From JANPJV01 sp031425695 (lineage in GTDB: Bacteria > Pseudomonadota > Gammaproteobacteria > Xanthomonadales > SZUA-5), in assembly GCA_031425695.1 (NCBI GenBank), contig JANPJV010000189.1, positions 1-38,014 of the forward strand: 38,014 bases of DNA, read 5' to 3'. Positions 15,985 through 25,658 of this stretch are shown piece after piece. The translations under genes and the position numbers were made by a program. The stretch's first letter is position 1; each line of letters opens with the position of its first letter. Under the pieces are notes generated by a model. That model did not search any database. It worked only from the letters and a program-made list of their open reading frames with translations, and had not been told where the DNA came from.

Positions 15985-16647
15985 TCAGAAGGTGAACCGG
16001 GGCTGCGGCGCGGCGCCCTGGAGATAAGCGAGATCGGTTTCGAAGAGACTGCGCTGCTCGGTGTAATCTGGGCTCTGCCGCGTCAGCAGTAGCGCTTGCA
16101 TGGCCGGTGACTCACCCACGATGACGAACATGCGGCCGCCGGGCTTCAGCCAGCGGATCCAGTCCTGCGGCAGCGTGGCCAGGGCACCGGTCACGGCGAT
16201 CGCGTCGAAGGTCTGGGTCGGGCGGTATCCGAACACGTCCTGGTCAAGGACCTGGCAATTGCCGATACCGGCAGCGGCGATGCGCGTGCGTGCGCCCGCT
16301 CCGAGCTCGGGACTGATCTCGAGCGAAACCACCTGGCGTGCGAGCCGGGCCAAGCAAGCAGTCACGAAGCCGCTGCCAGTGCCGATTTCCAGCACTTCGT
16401 CCTCGGGCTGCACCATCAGCGCCTGCAGCAGGCGCCCTTCGACCACCGGCTTCATCATCGCCTCGCCCTGGGCGAGCGGGATGGCGAGATCGGCAAACGC
16501 GAGCTGGCGATACTGCTCCGGGACGAAGTTCTCGCGATGGACCTCGGTCAACGCGTCCAGCACCCGGCCGTCCAGCACCTCCCAGGGACGGACCTGCTGC
16601 TCCACCATGTTGAATCGCGCGCGCTCAAAATTCATCGTGCCAGCCAT
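15985..16647 (-). CDS. pcm: Protein-L-isoaspartate O-methyltransferase family protein
   Basis: 220 residues. The SAM-binding motif I is LEIGTGSGFVTACLA, followed by VVSLEISPELGAGA and a C-terminal GGRMFVIVGESPAMQALLLT. The opening NFERARFNMVEQQVRPWEVL is typical of the tolC-linked Pcm paralogue in gammaproteobacteria. Classical Pcm repairs isoaspartyl residues; this subtype is more divergent and its substrate may differ. The start could be 16647 (MAGTMNF) or 16635 (MNFERA); the former is listed. It is followed by tolC on the same strand, 143 bp apart. Confidence 0.85.
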   Translation of the reverse strand: MAGTMNFERARFNMVEQQVRPWEVLDGRVLDALTEVHRENFVPEQYRQLAFADLAIPLAQGEAMMKPVVEGRLLQALMVQPEDEVLEIGTGSGFVTACLARLARQVVSLEISPELGAGARTRIAAAGIGNCQVLDQDVFGYRPTQTFDAIAVTGALATLPQDWIRWLKPGGRMFVIVGESPAMQALLLTRQSPDYTEQRSLFETDLAYLQGAAPQPRFTF

Positions 16648-16890
16648 GGCAAAGTCATTCCTGTGGGCTCTTGAGATCGCTAAGGGTAGCGGTCCGCAAG
16701 CGCATTACTCAAGGTGTGAAGATTCGATTCTGCGCCCCGCCGCCAAAAGTGCCAGAGGTCACCGCAACCAACGGGCCCGTTCAGGTCTCCGGGTGGTCGG
16801 GAGACCTCGGCGCGATCGACCGTACCGGTGCCCTGAGCAAAGCGGGCCCCAGAGCGTACCGCGCTCGCGGGCAATGGCAAGCGCGCCTTT
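16648..16890. other. Intergenic stretch without recognised gene
   Basis: Between the pcm start and a class A repeat. No reading frame with family resemblance is seen. A piece around 16725-16747 ends CGCCGCCA and superficially resembles a tRNA 3' end but has no matching 5' half. Promoters for both divergent genes should lie within 16648-17064; none is convincing by eye. Confidence 0.4.
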
Positions 16891-16964
16891 GGTGGGTCTG
16901 CGCTGTGCGCAGACTCTTTCTTAGGGGGCCTGGGAAAAGCGTCCGCGCGCAGCGCAGACCCACC
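16891..16964. repeat. Class A REP pair in a divergent gap
   Basis: GGTGGGTCTGCGCTGTGCGC at 16891 answered by an inverted copy ending CAGACCCACC at 16964, with about 25 bp between. It lies upstream of the S9 peptidase gene, about 100 bp before the chosen start, and inside the pcm/peptidase divergent spacer. Confidence 0.85.
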
Positions 16965-17064
16965 ACCAGCAAAAGCACTGCAAATGCCCCCAACCTTTCA
17001 CCCATGGACGCGCGTCAAGCTTGCGACTAGGGTGTGCGGCCACGCCATCCTGGGAGGGCTCACC

Positions 17065-19143
17065 GTGCGTCCTTTGTCCTTGTTGATACCGATCCTGCTG
17101 ACCATGAATGCCCACGCCCAAGCACCGGAAACCGATCCCAACCAGTGGCTGGAAGGCGTCGAAGATGCCAAGGCGCTCGAATGGGTCAAGACCCAGAACG
17201 CCGATTCGGTGGATGAGCTCACGCGCTCGGGTGATTTCAAGCGCATCGAGAAACGCACGCTGGAGATCCTGGATTCGGACGAAAAGATTCCCTACGCCGA
17301 CAAGCAGGGCCAGTACTTCTACAACTTCTGGCGCGACGCGGTTCACGTGCGCGGGATCTGGCGGCGCACTTCGCTCGATGAGTATCGGAAGGCACAGCCC
17401 AAGTGGGAGACGGTGCTCGACGTCGACCAGCTGGCCAAGGATGAGAACGAGAACTGGGTGTTCGCCGGTGCGGACTGCCTGCAACCGAGCTATCGGCGGT
17501 GCCTGGTCTCGCTTTCGCGCGGGGGCGCCGATGCCAACGTCGTGCGCGAGTTCGATACCGTCGCCAAGGCTTTCGTAGCGGACGGCTTCAAGCTCGACGA
17601 AGCCAAGAGCAACGTCAGCTGGATCGACAACGACACCATCTTCGTCGGCACCGATTTCGGCGACGGCTCGATGACCACCTCGGGTTATCCGCGCATGGCC
17701 AAGCGCTGGAAACGCGGGACCGAGCTCAGCCAGGCCGCACCGGTATTCGAAGGTGACGCCAAGGATGTGGCCGCGTACGCATTCGCCGACACCACGCCGG
17801 GCTTCGAGCGGCAGGGTCTGCTGCGCCAGAAAACCTTCTATACCAACGAAGCATATTTCCTGCACAACGGCACCACCATCAAGCTCGACAAGCCTGACGA
17901 CGCCGACATCAATACCCACCGCGAATGGCTGTTCGTGCAGTTGCGCAGCGACTGGGAAGTCAACGGCAAGACTTGGCCGGGCGGTTCGCTGCTGGTGACC
18001 AAGTTCGACGATTTCCTCAACGGGAAGCAGGAGTTCGAGGCGCTGTTCACGCCGGGCGCGCGCACGTCGCTCGCCGGCTTCTCGCCGACCCGCAACCACC
18101 TCATCCTCAACGAGCTCGACAACGTGCGCAACCGCCTGTACGTGCTCACACCAGGGGCAGACGGCTGGAAGCGCGAGCCGCTGCCGGGCATGCCCGAGTT
18201 CGGTTCGATCGGGGTTGATGCGGTCGATTCCACCGAGTCGGACGCTTATTTCGTCACCATCACCGATTTCCTGACACCGACCAGCCTCTACTACGGCGAA
18301 ATCGGACGTGGTCCGGCCGAGAAGCTCAAGTCCCTGCCCGGCTTCTTCGACACCGACGGCCTGGCGGTTTCGCAGCACGAAGTGAAATCGGCCGACGGCA
18401 CCCGCATCCCCTACTTCCAGGTGTCGGCCAAGGCGCTCGAGCTCAACGGCGAAAGCCCGACTGTGCTGTATGGCTACGGCGGCTTCGAGGTCTCGATGAC
18501 ACCGAGCTACAGCGCCGGCATCGGCGAAGCCTGGCTCGAAAAAGGCGGTGTCTGGGTGGTTGCCAACATCCGCGGCGGTGGCGAGTTTGGCCCGCAGTGG
18601 CACCAGGCCGCGCTGAAGGCCAATCGCAACAAGGCCTACGAGGACTTCATCGCAGTGGCCGAAGACCTGATCCGCCGCAAGGTCACCAGCACCCCGCACC
18701 TCGGAACCATGGGCGGCTCGAATGGCGGCCTGCTGATGGGCAACATGCTGACCATGCGCCCCGACCTCTTCGGCGCTATTGTCTGCCAGGTGCCGCTGCT
18801 CGACATGCGCCGCTACCACACGCTGCTCGCAGGCGCGTCGTGGATGGGCGAGTACGGTGATCCCGACAAGGCCGACGAGTGGGCCTGGCTGCAGAAATAC
18901 TCGCCGTACCACAACGTCAAGAAGGACGTGAAATACCCGCGCACGCTGTTCACCACGTCGACCCGCGACGACCGTGTCCACCCGGGCCACGCGCGCAAGA
19001 TGGTCGCGAAGATGAAAGACCAGGGCCACGACATCCTCTATTACGAAAACATCGAGGGCGGCCACGGCGGCGCCGCCAACAACGCCCAGCGTGCCTTCAT
19101 GACCGCGCTGGCGTGGACGTTTTTCTCGCGGGAGTTGAGGTGA
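17065..19143 (+). CDS. Secreted S9A prolyl oligopeptidase family serine peptidase
   Basis: 692 residues from a GTG start with a good Shine-Dalgarno (GGGAGGG seven bases upstream) that begins a signal peptide (RPLSLLIPILLTMNAHAQ). An in-frame ATG at 16984 would add 27 residues before it and is less likely. N-terminal beta-propeller domain, then an alpha/beta-hydrolase domain with the triad Ser552 (GGSNGG), Asp in TRDDRVHPGH (635 or 636) and His667 (EGGHGGA). GYGGFEVSMTPSYSA and NIRGGGEFGPQWH are the oxyanion/substrate-loop blocks of the family. It cleaves short peptides, typically after Pro, in the periplasm. Monocistronic by position, followed by the tandem repeat before thiC. Confidence 0.92.
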   Translation: MRPLSLLIPILLTMNAHAQAPETDPNQWLEGVEDAKALEWVKTQNADSVDELTRSGDFKRIEKRTLEILDSDEKIPYADKQGQYFYNFWRDAVHVRGIWRRTSLDEYRKAQPKWETVLDVDQLAKDENENWVFAGADCLQPSYRRCLVSLSRGGADANVVREFDTVAKAFVADGFKLDEAKSNVSWIDNDTIFVGTDFGDGSMTTSGYPRMAKRWKRGTELSQAAPVFEGDAKDVAAYAFADTTPGFERQGLLRQKTFYTNEAYFLHNGTTIKLDKPDDADINTHREWLFVQLRSDWEVNGKTWPGGSLLVTKFDDFLNGKQEFEALFTPGARTSLAGFSPTRNHLILNELDNVRNRLYVLTPGADGWKREPLPGMPEFGSIGVDAVDSTESDAYFVTITDFLTPTSLYYGEIGRGPAEKLKSLPGFFDTDGLAVSQHEVKSADGTRIPYFQVSAKALELNGESPTVLYGYGGFEVSMTPSYSAGIGEAWLEKGGVWVVANIRGGGEFGPQWHQAALKANRNKAYEDFIAVAEDLIRRKVTSTPHLGTMGGSNGGLLMGNMLTMRPDLFGAIVCQVPLLDMRRYHTLLAGASWMGEYGDPDKADEWAWLQKYSPYHNVKKDVKYPRTLFTTSTRDDRVHPGHARKMVAKMKDQGHDILYYENIEGGHGGAANNAQRAFMTALAWTFFSRELR

Positions 19144-19164
19144 GGCGCGGTGTCTTTTGATGGT

Positions 19165-19363
19165 GTGGGTCCGGACCTTGTCCGGACGCTTTTCTCCAAG
19201 GCCGAATGAAAAGCGCGCTTCGCTCTTGTGGGTCCGGACCTTGTCCGGACGCTTTTCTCCAAGGCCGAACGAAAAGCGCGCTTCGCTCTTGTGGGTCCGG
19301 ACCTTGTCCGGACGCTTTCTGGCAAGTTTGAATGAAAAGCGTTCGGACAAGGTCCGAACCCAC
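19165..19363. repeat. 63-bp tandem array of class B REP units with terminal inverted copy
   Basis: Units start at 19165, 19228 and 19291. Units 1 and 2 differ by one base; each is GTGG-GTCCGGAC-CTT-GTCCGGAC-GCTTTTCTCC followed by a spacer with AAGCGCGCTT. The third is truncated and faces an inverted, slightly diverged copy ending GGTCCGAACCCAC at 19363. The array separates the peptidase from thiC and ends about 30 bp before the thiC -10 box. The T runs after each stem could terminate peptidase transcription. Confidence 0.88.
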
Positions 19364-19394
19364 GTGAGCAAAGCCAAGCGTCCCCGGCGCACGT

Positions 19395-19400
19395 TACAAT
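19395..19400 (+). promoter_or_regulatory. Candidate -10 box for thiC
   Basis: TACAAT ends nine bases before the 5' edge of the TPP riboswitch P1 stem (19409), the spacing expected if transcription starts at about 19407. The -35 region is weak. The agreement of position with the aptamer edge is the main support. Confidence 0.55.
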
Positions 19401-19408
19401 GCCCCCAT

Positions 19409-19506
19409 GAAGCGGGGGTGCCCTTTTTGCAAAGGGCTGAGACAGTCCCTTCGAACCTGATCCAGCGAGTGTGGAGCAACACACTCCTACTGGCGTAGGG
19501 AGCTTC
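19409..19506 (+). ncRNA. TPP riboswitch (THI element)
   Basis: The conserved blocks appear in order: GGGGGTGCC at the 5' side, GGGCTGAGA, CCCTTCGAACCTGATC, and GCGTAGGGA near the 3' side. The closing P1 stem is GAAGC (19409-19413) with GCTTC (19502-19506). The variable P3 side arm is GAGTGTGGAGCAACACACTC. It binds thiamin pyrophosphate and lowers expression of the downstream gene, here thiC, the standard partner in proteobacteria. Confidence 0.95.
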
Positions 19507-19545
19507 GAACACTGGCCGTGCGCGGCCGGTGTCCGGCGCCGCCGC

Positions 19546-19566
19546 TTCCTCATCACACCTGAGGAA
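19546..19566 (+). promoter_or_regulatory. SD-sequestering hairpin of the TPP riboswitch
   Basis: TTCCTC (19546-19551) is complementary to GAGGAA (19561-19566), which contains the thiC Shine-Dalgarno, with a nine-base loop. A GC hairpin GGCCG-TGCG-CGGCC at 19514-19527 precedes it. No T run follows either stem, so control of translation rather than termination is the likelier mode. Confidence 0.6.
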
Positions 19567-19571
19567 TGCCC

Positions 19572-21449
<1,878 letters not shown>

Positions 21450-21492
21450 GGAAGCGGTGTCGGTTGTTGGTTGCCCAGAAATGCCGCTCCTT

Positions 21493-21562
21493 GGAGGGCC
21501 GCGCTCCCGCGCGGCCGCTCTTGAATCGTCGAAGAAGCGGCGGCGCGGGAGCGCCGCCCTCC
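21493..21562. repeat. Class D REP pair (GGAG head)
   Basis: GGAG followed by GGCCGCGC-TCC-CGCGCGGCC at the left; the inverted copy at the right ends CGCCGCCCTCC at 21562. Heads face outward, unlike the copy pair at 10.75 kb. It lies between thiC and a small secreted protein gene; the Shine-Dalgarno of the latter (GGGAGA, 21564-21569) directly abuts the CTCC of the right copy. Confidence 0.8.
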
Positions 21563-21573
21563 TGGGAGAACGA

Positions 21574-22002
21574 ATGCGCACTTTGATTCTGCTGGTGTTG
21601 CTCGCCATCGCGAGCGCCTCGCTGCACGCCCAGACCGCCTGCGGCTACATCAGCGCGTCCGCGAAGCCGCCGCAGTCAGAAGGCATCTACCCGGCCGACA
21701 TCGTGCGTATCGACGGCCAGGACGTGCCCAAGCGTGCGCTCAAGCGCTATCCGCTCAGCGTCGGCAAGCACCGGATCGCGCTGCAGGAACAGGTCGCCAG
21801 CACGCCGCGCGGGTACACGCTGCTGCGCAAGCTCGGCAACAAGGCGACGGCGGTCGTGCTCAAGATCATCGAAATCGACGTCAAGGCGAACACGAACCAC
21901 CAGCTCGGAGCCAAGCTCGACAAGGCGAAGATCGACCGCAAGCAGCCGGATGCGTTCTGGGAGCCGGTGGTGTGGAAGGAGACGGCAGCGGCATGTCGCT
22001 GA
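21574..22002 (+). CDS. Small secreted protein, family not recognised
   Basis: 142 residues with a clear signal peptide (MRTLILLVLLAIASASLHAQ). The mature part has VRIDGQDVPKRALKRYPLSVGKHRIALQE, a pattern resembling PEGA-type or extension beta-sandwich modules that carry a dG.V.pl...V..G.H.I core; that is a resemblance, not an assignment. The start at 21574 is set by the signal peptide and GGGAGA five bases upstream; the longer frame reads through a REP. Likely periplasmic. The function is unknown. Confidence 0.7.
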   Translation: MRTLILLVLLAIASASLHAQTACGYISASAKPPQSEGIYPADIVRIDGQDVPKRALKRYPLSVGKHRIALQEQVASTPRGYTLLRKLGNKATAVVLKIIEIDVKANTNHQLGAKLDKAKIDRKQPDAFWEPVVWKETAAACR

Positions 22003-22020
22003 CAGCGCCGCCCTTCTTTC

Positions 22021-22111
22021 GTAGGTCATGTTGCGCGCGCACGCGCGCTACTTGACGGCTTTCCCGCACATCGGTGTCAAGTAGTCCGCTGGCGCGGACA
22101 ACATGACCTAC
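22021..22111. repeat. Class C REP pair (GTAG head) at a convergent junction
   Basis: GTAGGTCATGTTG followed by a GCGCGC-rich hairpin and CTACTTGAC, answered by an inverted copy ending ACAACATGACCTAC. It begins 18 bp after the stop of the small secreted protein gene and ends 18 bp before the glutaminase stop. Confidence 0.85.
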
Positions 22112-22129
22112 TTCAAGCGTGCCCAGCCC

Positions 22130-23047
22130 TCAAAACACGCTCATCCCCGTCCGAGTCGTGAACAGCTCCAGCGCGGCCGTGCCGGCGAGCGAGTTGCCCT
22201 TGGCGTTCAACGCCGGTGACCACACCGCCACGGTGAGCTGGTTCGGGATGATGCCGACGATGCCGCCGCCAACGCCGCTCTTGGCGGGGATGCCGACGGC
22301 GTAGGCGAAATCGCCGGCGGCGTCGTAGGTGCCGCAGGTGAGCATCAGCGCGCCGATGCGCTTGGCCTGCGAGGGCGTGAGCAGGTGATCAAAGGTCCAG
22401 GGGCAGACCCCGCGATTGGCGAGAAAGGAAAAGCCGCGGGCGAGGTCGTTGCAGCTCATTGCCAGCGAACACTGGAAGAAATAGAAATCCAGTACGGCAT
22501 CCACTTCGTGTTCGAGATTGCCGAAGCTTTTCAAGAAGTTGGCGAGTGCGCGATTGCGAAAGCCGGTCGCGTTTTCCGAACGCGCGACGGCCACGTCGTC
22601 GTGCACGCTGGGGTCGTTCGAACGCTTGCGGGCGAAGTCGAGCAGCGCCGCCCGGGAATCGGGATAGTGGCGGAGCAGGACATCGGCGACCACGTGGGCG
22701 CCGGCGTTGATCAACGGATTGCGCGGAATGCCGCGTTCGGATTCGAGCTGCACCAAGGAATTGAAGGCGCTGCCAGAAGGCTCGCGGCCCACCCGCTCCC
22801 AAAGCGCGTCGCCGATGGCTTCCAGCGCAAGGGTCAGCGTATAGACCTTGGAGATCGACTGGATCGAGAAACTCTCATCCGCATCGCCAACGCTGTACAC
22901 CCGGCCGTCGAGCGTCGCCACGGCCATCGCGAACTTGTCGCGGGGAACGCTGGCGAGCATCGGGATGTAGTCGGCCACCTTGCCCTGCGCGCACAGCGGC
23001 CGAACTTCCGCCGCAATCCCTTCGAGCAGTGCCTGGAAGTCGATCAA
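22130..23047 (-). CDS. glsB: Glutaminase
   Basis: Hydrolyses glutamine to glutamate and ammonia in the cytosol. 305 residues, against 308 for E. coli GlsB (YneH), with close blocks GKVADYIPMLASV, ESFSIQSISKVYTL, SAFNSLVQLE, IPRNPLINAGAHVV, KSGVGGGIVGIIPNQLTVAVWSPALN. The catalytic Ser-x-x-Lys is S64-I-S-K67, a beta-lactamase-fold site. The start is inferred as TTG at 23047, which overlaps the upstream stop codon as TTGA; no ATG is available nearby and the family N-terminus fits. Expression is therefore probably coupled to the upstream unknown gene. Confidence 0.93.
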   Translation of the reverse strand: MIDFQALLEGIAAEVRPLCAQGKVADYIPMLASVPRDKFAMAVATLDGRVYSVGDADESFSIQSISKVYTLTLALEAIGDALWERVGREPSGSAFNSLVQLESERGIPRNPLINAGAHVVADVLLRHYPDSRAALLDFARKRSNDPSVHDDVAVARSENATGFRNRALANFLKSFGNLEHEVDAVLDFYFFQCSLAMSCNDLARGFSFLANRGVCPWTFDHLLTPSQAKRIGALMLTCGTYDAAGDFAYAVGIPAKSGVGGGIVGIIPNQLTVAVWSPALNAKGNSLAGTAALELFTTRTGMSVF

Positions 23048-23568
23048 GGAATGCCACCCGCGTCGTGAGCGCCTGGCCCGTCGCGCGGACTCAACCCCGC
23101 GACACGCTCGTGCGCCGCGACCAGGTCCGCGCTCGGCAGATCCTTCGCACGCAGCGCGACGCGACAATGATCGCGGCCGGCTTCCGCCTGCGAGGCGAGC
23201 ACGACGAACTGCGCGCCGGCCCCTGCGGCAATGGCGCGGTCATAGGCCATCAACCGCCAGCACGCCTGTACGTCGCCACTGCCGCGCAGCGGACAGCGCA
23301 CATGGATCTCGCCGAATGCGGTGTCGCCCTCGACACCGGTCACGCGCACGAGCGTGCGCGAGGGGAAAGTACGCTCCCATTCCTGCCCGATCGCGGTGGC
23401 CGTCGATTGCGGGCGTACGCCGTAGAGGCGGTTGGTGAGCTTCGCGGTGCCGGTCAGCAACGGGCCGGCCAGGGGTCGCGTCCAGCGTCGGCGCGTCATC
23501 CACGCGAGCAGCCCGAGCCCGCGGTCGAACAGCGAGCTCATCAGGAATTTCGCGACGGCATGGGCCAT
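23044..23568 (-). CDS. Unknown protein translationally coupled to glutaminase
   Basis: 174 residues, no signal peptide. The first half is basic and hydrophobic (MAHAVAKFLMSSLFDRGLGL); the second half contains GEIHVRCPLRGSGDVQACWR and QAEAGRDHCRVALRAKDL, with three cysteines. I do not recognise the family. It ends by sharing TTGA with the glutaminase start. The start at 23568 is the first Met after a frame that otherwise overlaps the divergent gene. Confidence 0.6.
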   Translation of the reverse strand: MAHAVAKFLMSSLFDRGLGLLAWMTRRRWTRPLAGPLLTGTAKLTNRLYGVRPQSTATAIGQEWERTFPSRTLVRVTGVEGDTAFGEIHVRCPLRGSGDVQACWRLMAYDRAIAAGAGAQFVVLASQAEAGRDHCRVALRAKDLPSADLVAAHERVAGLSPRDGPGAHDAGGIP

Positions 23569-23652
23569 GTGAACAGTCTGCCACGCTTCCTGGCTGGTGG
23601 CCGCGCGAGTGGCGATGGGAATAGTTATTCTCCGCGCGTCGAGGAAAGGGGT

Positions 23653-24684
23653 ATGCGGATGAGTGTTTTCAGGATCGGCGTGTTGGTGGTGCTGCTGTGC
23701 ATCGCCCTCTCCGCCCAGGCAGCAGATGACATGGACACGGCCGCGGTGTGCAGCGAGGTCGAGACGCTGCAGATGCCCTTTGCCGACACGCCGACGCAGG
23801 ATGATCGCGACCGACTCGTGGGCTGCTCGGCGGATGAGCTCTATCACGGCATCGGTCGCGAGCCCAATTTCGTCGACGCCCGCCTGTGCGCAGTGATCGA
23901 GATCGAGCTTGGTGAAGCGCCGCTGTTCGGGAGCTCAGCCGTGCTCATGATGGTGTACGCGAACGGCGCAGGCGTCGAGCGCAATATCCCGCTGGCCAAG
24001 CACTACGCGTGCATCGTCGCCGGCGCGCCGGCCGAGCTCGAGGCACGCCTTGCCCATCTCGACCAGATTGCCGCGGAGCCGGAAACCGCCGGGCGTATTG
24101 CACTGTGTGACGACATCACCAGCGGCTACATGATGGGTGAGTGCGCGGTGCACGAGCAGGGCGACGTGGTCACTGCTCGCCAAGCCCGCTTCGCCAAGCT
24201 CAGTGCGAGTTGGCCGAAGGCCCAGCAAGCCGCGCTCGCCAGTCTCCGAGCGAGCGCCGCCGCATTCTTCAAGGCACGGGTGGAAAATGAAATCGACCTC
24301 AGCGGGACCGCGCGCGCTGCGCAGGCGCTGGGCGAAAGCAACGCCCTCGACGATGGCCTGCTCGCCGCGCTGACCGCGTTCGAGGCAGGCGAAGTGCCGA
24401 CCGCCAGCGCAGGTGATTTCGCTGCAGCCGATGCGAAGCTCAATACGGAATATGCCGCCGCGCGCACAGCGGCCACTGCACAGCCGGGCGACATCGCCGG
24501 CCCACTGGGCACCATCCGCCCCGACGGCATCCGCATTGCCCAACGCGCCTGGCTCAAGTATCGCGACGCCTGGATGGAGTTCGGCAAGCGCCGTTACCCC
24601 AAGGTCAAGGCCGACGCCTGGCGCACCTATTTCACCCGCGAGCGCGTACAGCAGCTCAAGGAGATGCACGAGACGCCGGAATAA
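23653..24684 (+). CDS. Secreted protein with Sel1-like repeat and LprI-type (DUF1311) C-terminal domain
   Basis: 343 residues. Signal peptide MRMSVFRIGVLVVLLCIALSAQAA. Middle: MMVYANGAGVERNIPLAKHYAC fits one Sel1-like repeat, with paired cysteines nearby. C-terminal: IRIAQRAWLKYRDAWMEFGK plus AWRTYFTRERVQQL is the recognisable LprI/DUF1311 pattern; some members inhibit lysozyme in the periplasm. The start at 23653 follows GAGGAAAGGGG; an ATG at 23659 is equally possible. A lysozyme-inhibitor role is suggested by family only. Confidence 0.75.
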   Translation: MRMSVFRIGVLVVLLCIALSAQAADDMDTAAVCSEVETLQMPFADTPTQDDRDRLVGCSADELYHGIGREPNFVDARLCAVIEIELGEAPLFGSSAVLMMVYANGAGVERNIPLAKHYACIVAGAPAELEARLAHLDQIAAEPETAGRIALCDDITSGYMMGECAVHEQGDVVTARQARFAKLSASWPKAQQAALASLRASAAAFFKARVENEIDLSGTARAAQALGESNALDDGLLAALTAFEAGEVPTASAGDFAAADAKLNTEYAAARTAATAQPGDIAGPLGTIRPDGIRIAQRAWLKYRDAWMEFGKRRYPKVKADAWRTYFTRERVQQLKEMHETPE

Positions 24685-24708
24685 TCGTGGTGAGACGAGC
24701 GTGTTTTT

Positions 24709-24844
24709 GGTGGGTCTGCGCTGTGCATGGGTGAGGCGGCGCCGCTAGAACGCGCAGCGTTCTGCGTCGTCGAACGCCCGAGGCGGCTCCGACGGCCGGA
24801 CTTTTTTGATCTTTTCAAGCGCCCGCGCATAGCGCAGACCTACC
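24709..24844. repeat. Interrupted class A REP pair
   Basis: The left copy begins GGTGGGTCTGCGCTGTGC and is broken by about 66 bp before resuming as CCGGACTTTTTT; the right copy GCCCGCGCATAGCGCAGACC ends at 24844. The inserted DNA holds its own palindrome AGAACGC-GCA-GCGTTCT (24747-24763). The element lies between convergent genes. The insertion looks like a second palindromic element inside a REP. Confidence 0.75.
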
Positions 24845-24853
24845 AACAGCAAC

Positions 24854-25555
24854 TCACCGCGGCAAATCGAACACCAGCACTTCCGCACCAACGCCCTGCC
24901 CGATCACCACCGCCGCCTCTTCGCGCATCAGCAGCGCGTCGCCGGCGTTCAACGCCTGCCCGTTGACCGTCGCGCTGCCCTGCGCGAGATGGACGTAGCC
25001 CAGGCGTCCGGTTGCGAGCGGCAGCGTCGCGCTCTGGCCGCCATCGAACAGGCCGGCGTAGATCCGCGCATCCTGCTGCAGGCGCACTGATCCGCCCGCG
25101 CCATCGGGGCTGACGATCAAGGCGAGGCGCCCACGCTTGCTGTCGTCGGAGAACATTTTCTGTTCATAGCCGGGCGCGCCGCCCTGGTGCGCCGGGATGA
25201 TCCAGATCTGCAGGAAATGGGTCTCGCCGTCCGGATTGTGGTTGAACTCCGAGTGCTGCACGCCGCTGCCAGCGCTCATCCGCTGCACCTCGCCGGGGAC
25301 GATGGTCGAGCGATTGCCGAGCGAATCCTCATGGCCGAGCGCACCTGCGAGCACGTAGGAGATGATCTCCATGCTCTGGTGACCGTGCTTGCCGAAGCCC
25401 TTCCCCATGGCGATGCGGTCTTCGTTGATGACCCGCAGCGGGCCGAAAGACACGTGTCGCGCATCCTGGTAGTCGGCAAACGAAAAACTGTGCCAGGAAT
25501 CCAGCCAGCCATGCTGGGCATGACCTCGATCATTGGCGAAGCGCAGGGTCAGCAT
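24854..25555 (-). CDS. Pirin family protein (YhhW-like)
   Basis: 233-residue bicupin. Metal ligands are visible as H57, H59 (KHGHQSMEIISY), H101 and E103 (VQHSEFNHN), nearly the same positions as in human pirin. The related E. coli YhhW cleaves quercetin with a bound metal; the natural role in bacteria is unsettled. The start MLTLRFANDRGHAQHGW has AAGGAG just upstream. Divergent from the glutathione transferase gene, with about 100 bp between. Confidence 0.92.
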   Translation of the reverse strand: MLTLRFANDRGHAQHGWLDSWHSFSFADYQDARHVSFGPLRVINEDRIAMGKGFGKHGHQSMEIISYVLAGALGHEDSLGNRSTIVPGEVQRMSAGSGVQHSEFNHNPDGETHFLQIWIIPAHQGGAPGYEQKMFSDDSKRGRLALIVSPDGAGGSVRLQQDARIYAGLFDGGQSATLPLATGRLGYVHLAQGSATVNGQALNAGDALLMREEAAVVIGQGVGAEVLVFDLPR

Positions 25556-25658
25556 GAGCAGCTCCTTGAAGGCATCCGCCCATCATGGGGACAAATCCGG
25601 AACTCGAAAGGGGGCGTGCTTTGCTAATCTTCGCTTTGGACCACGGGAACGGACCTTG

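Noticed and set aside
16700..16747. tRNA-like 3' end (TTCGATTC then CGCCGCCA)
   Set aside because: No T-stem pairing and no matching acceptor 5' strand or anticodon arm.
19165..19363. CRISPR-like array
   Set aside because: Units are contiguous tandem copies with no unique spacers and no cas genes.
19402..19418. CCCCC-GGGGG hairpin competing with the TPP aptamer
   Set aside because: The C run lies upstream of the expected transcription start, so it would mostly not be in the RNA.
16921..19512. 863-codon frame antisense to the S9 peptidase
   Set aside because: Covers the peptidase plus the REP array; the N-terminal part is repeat translation.
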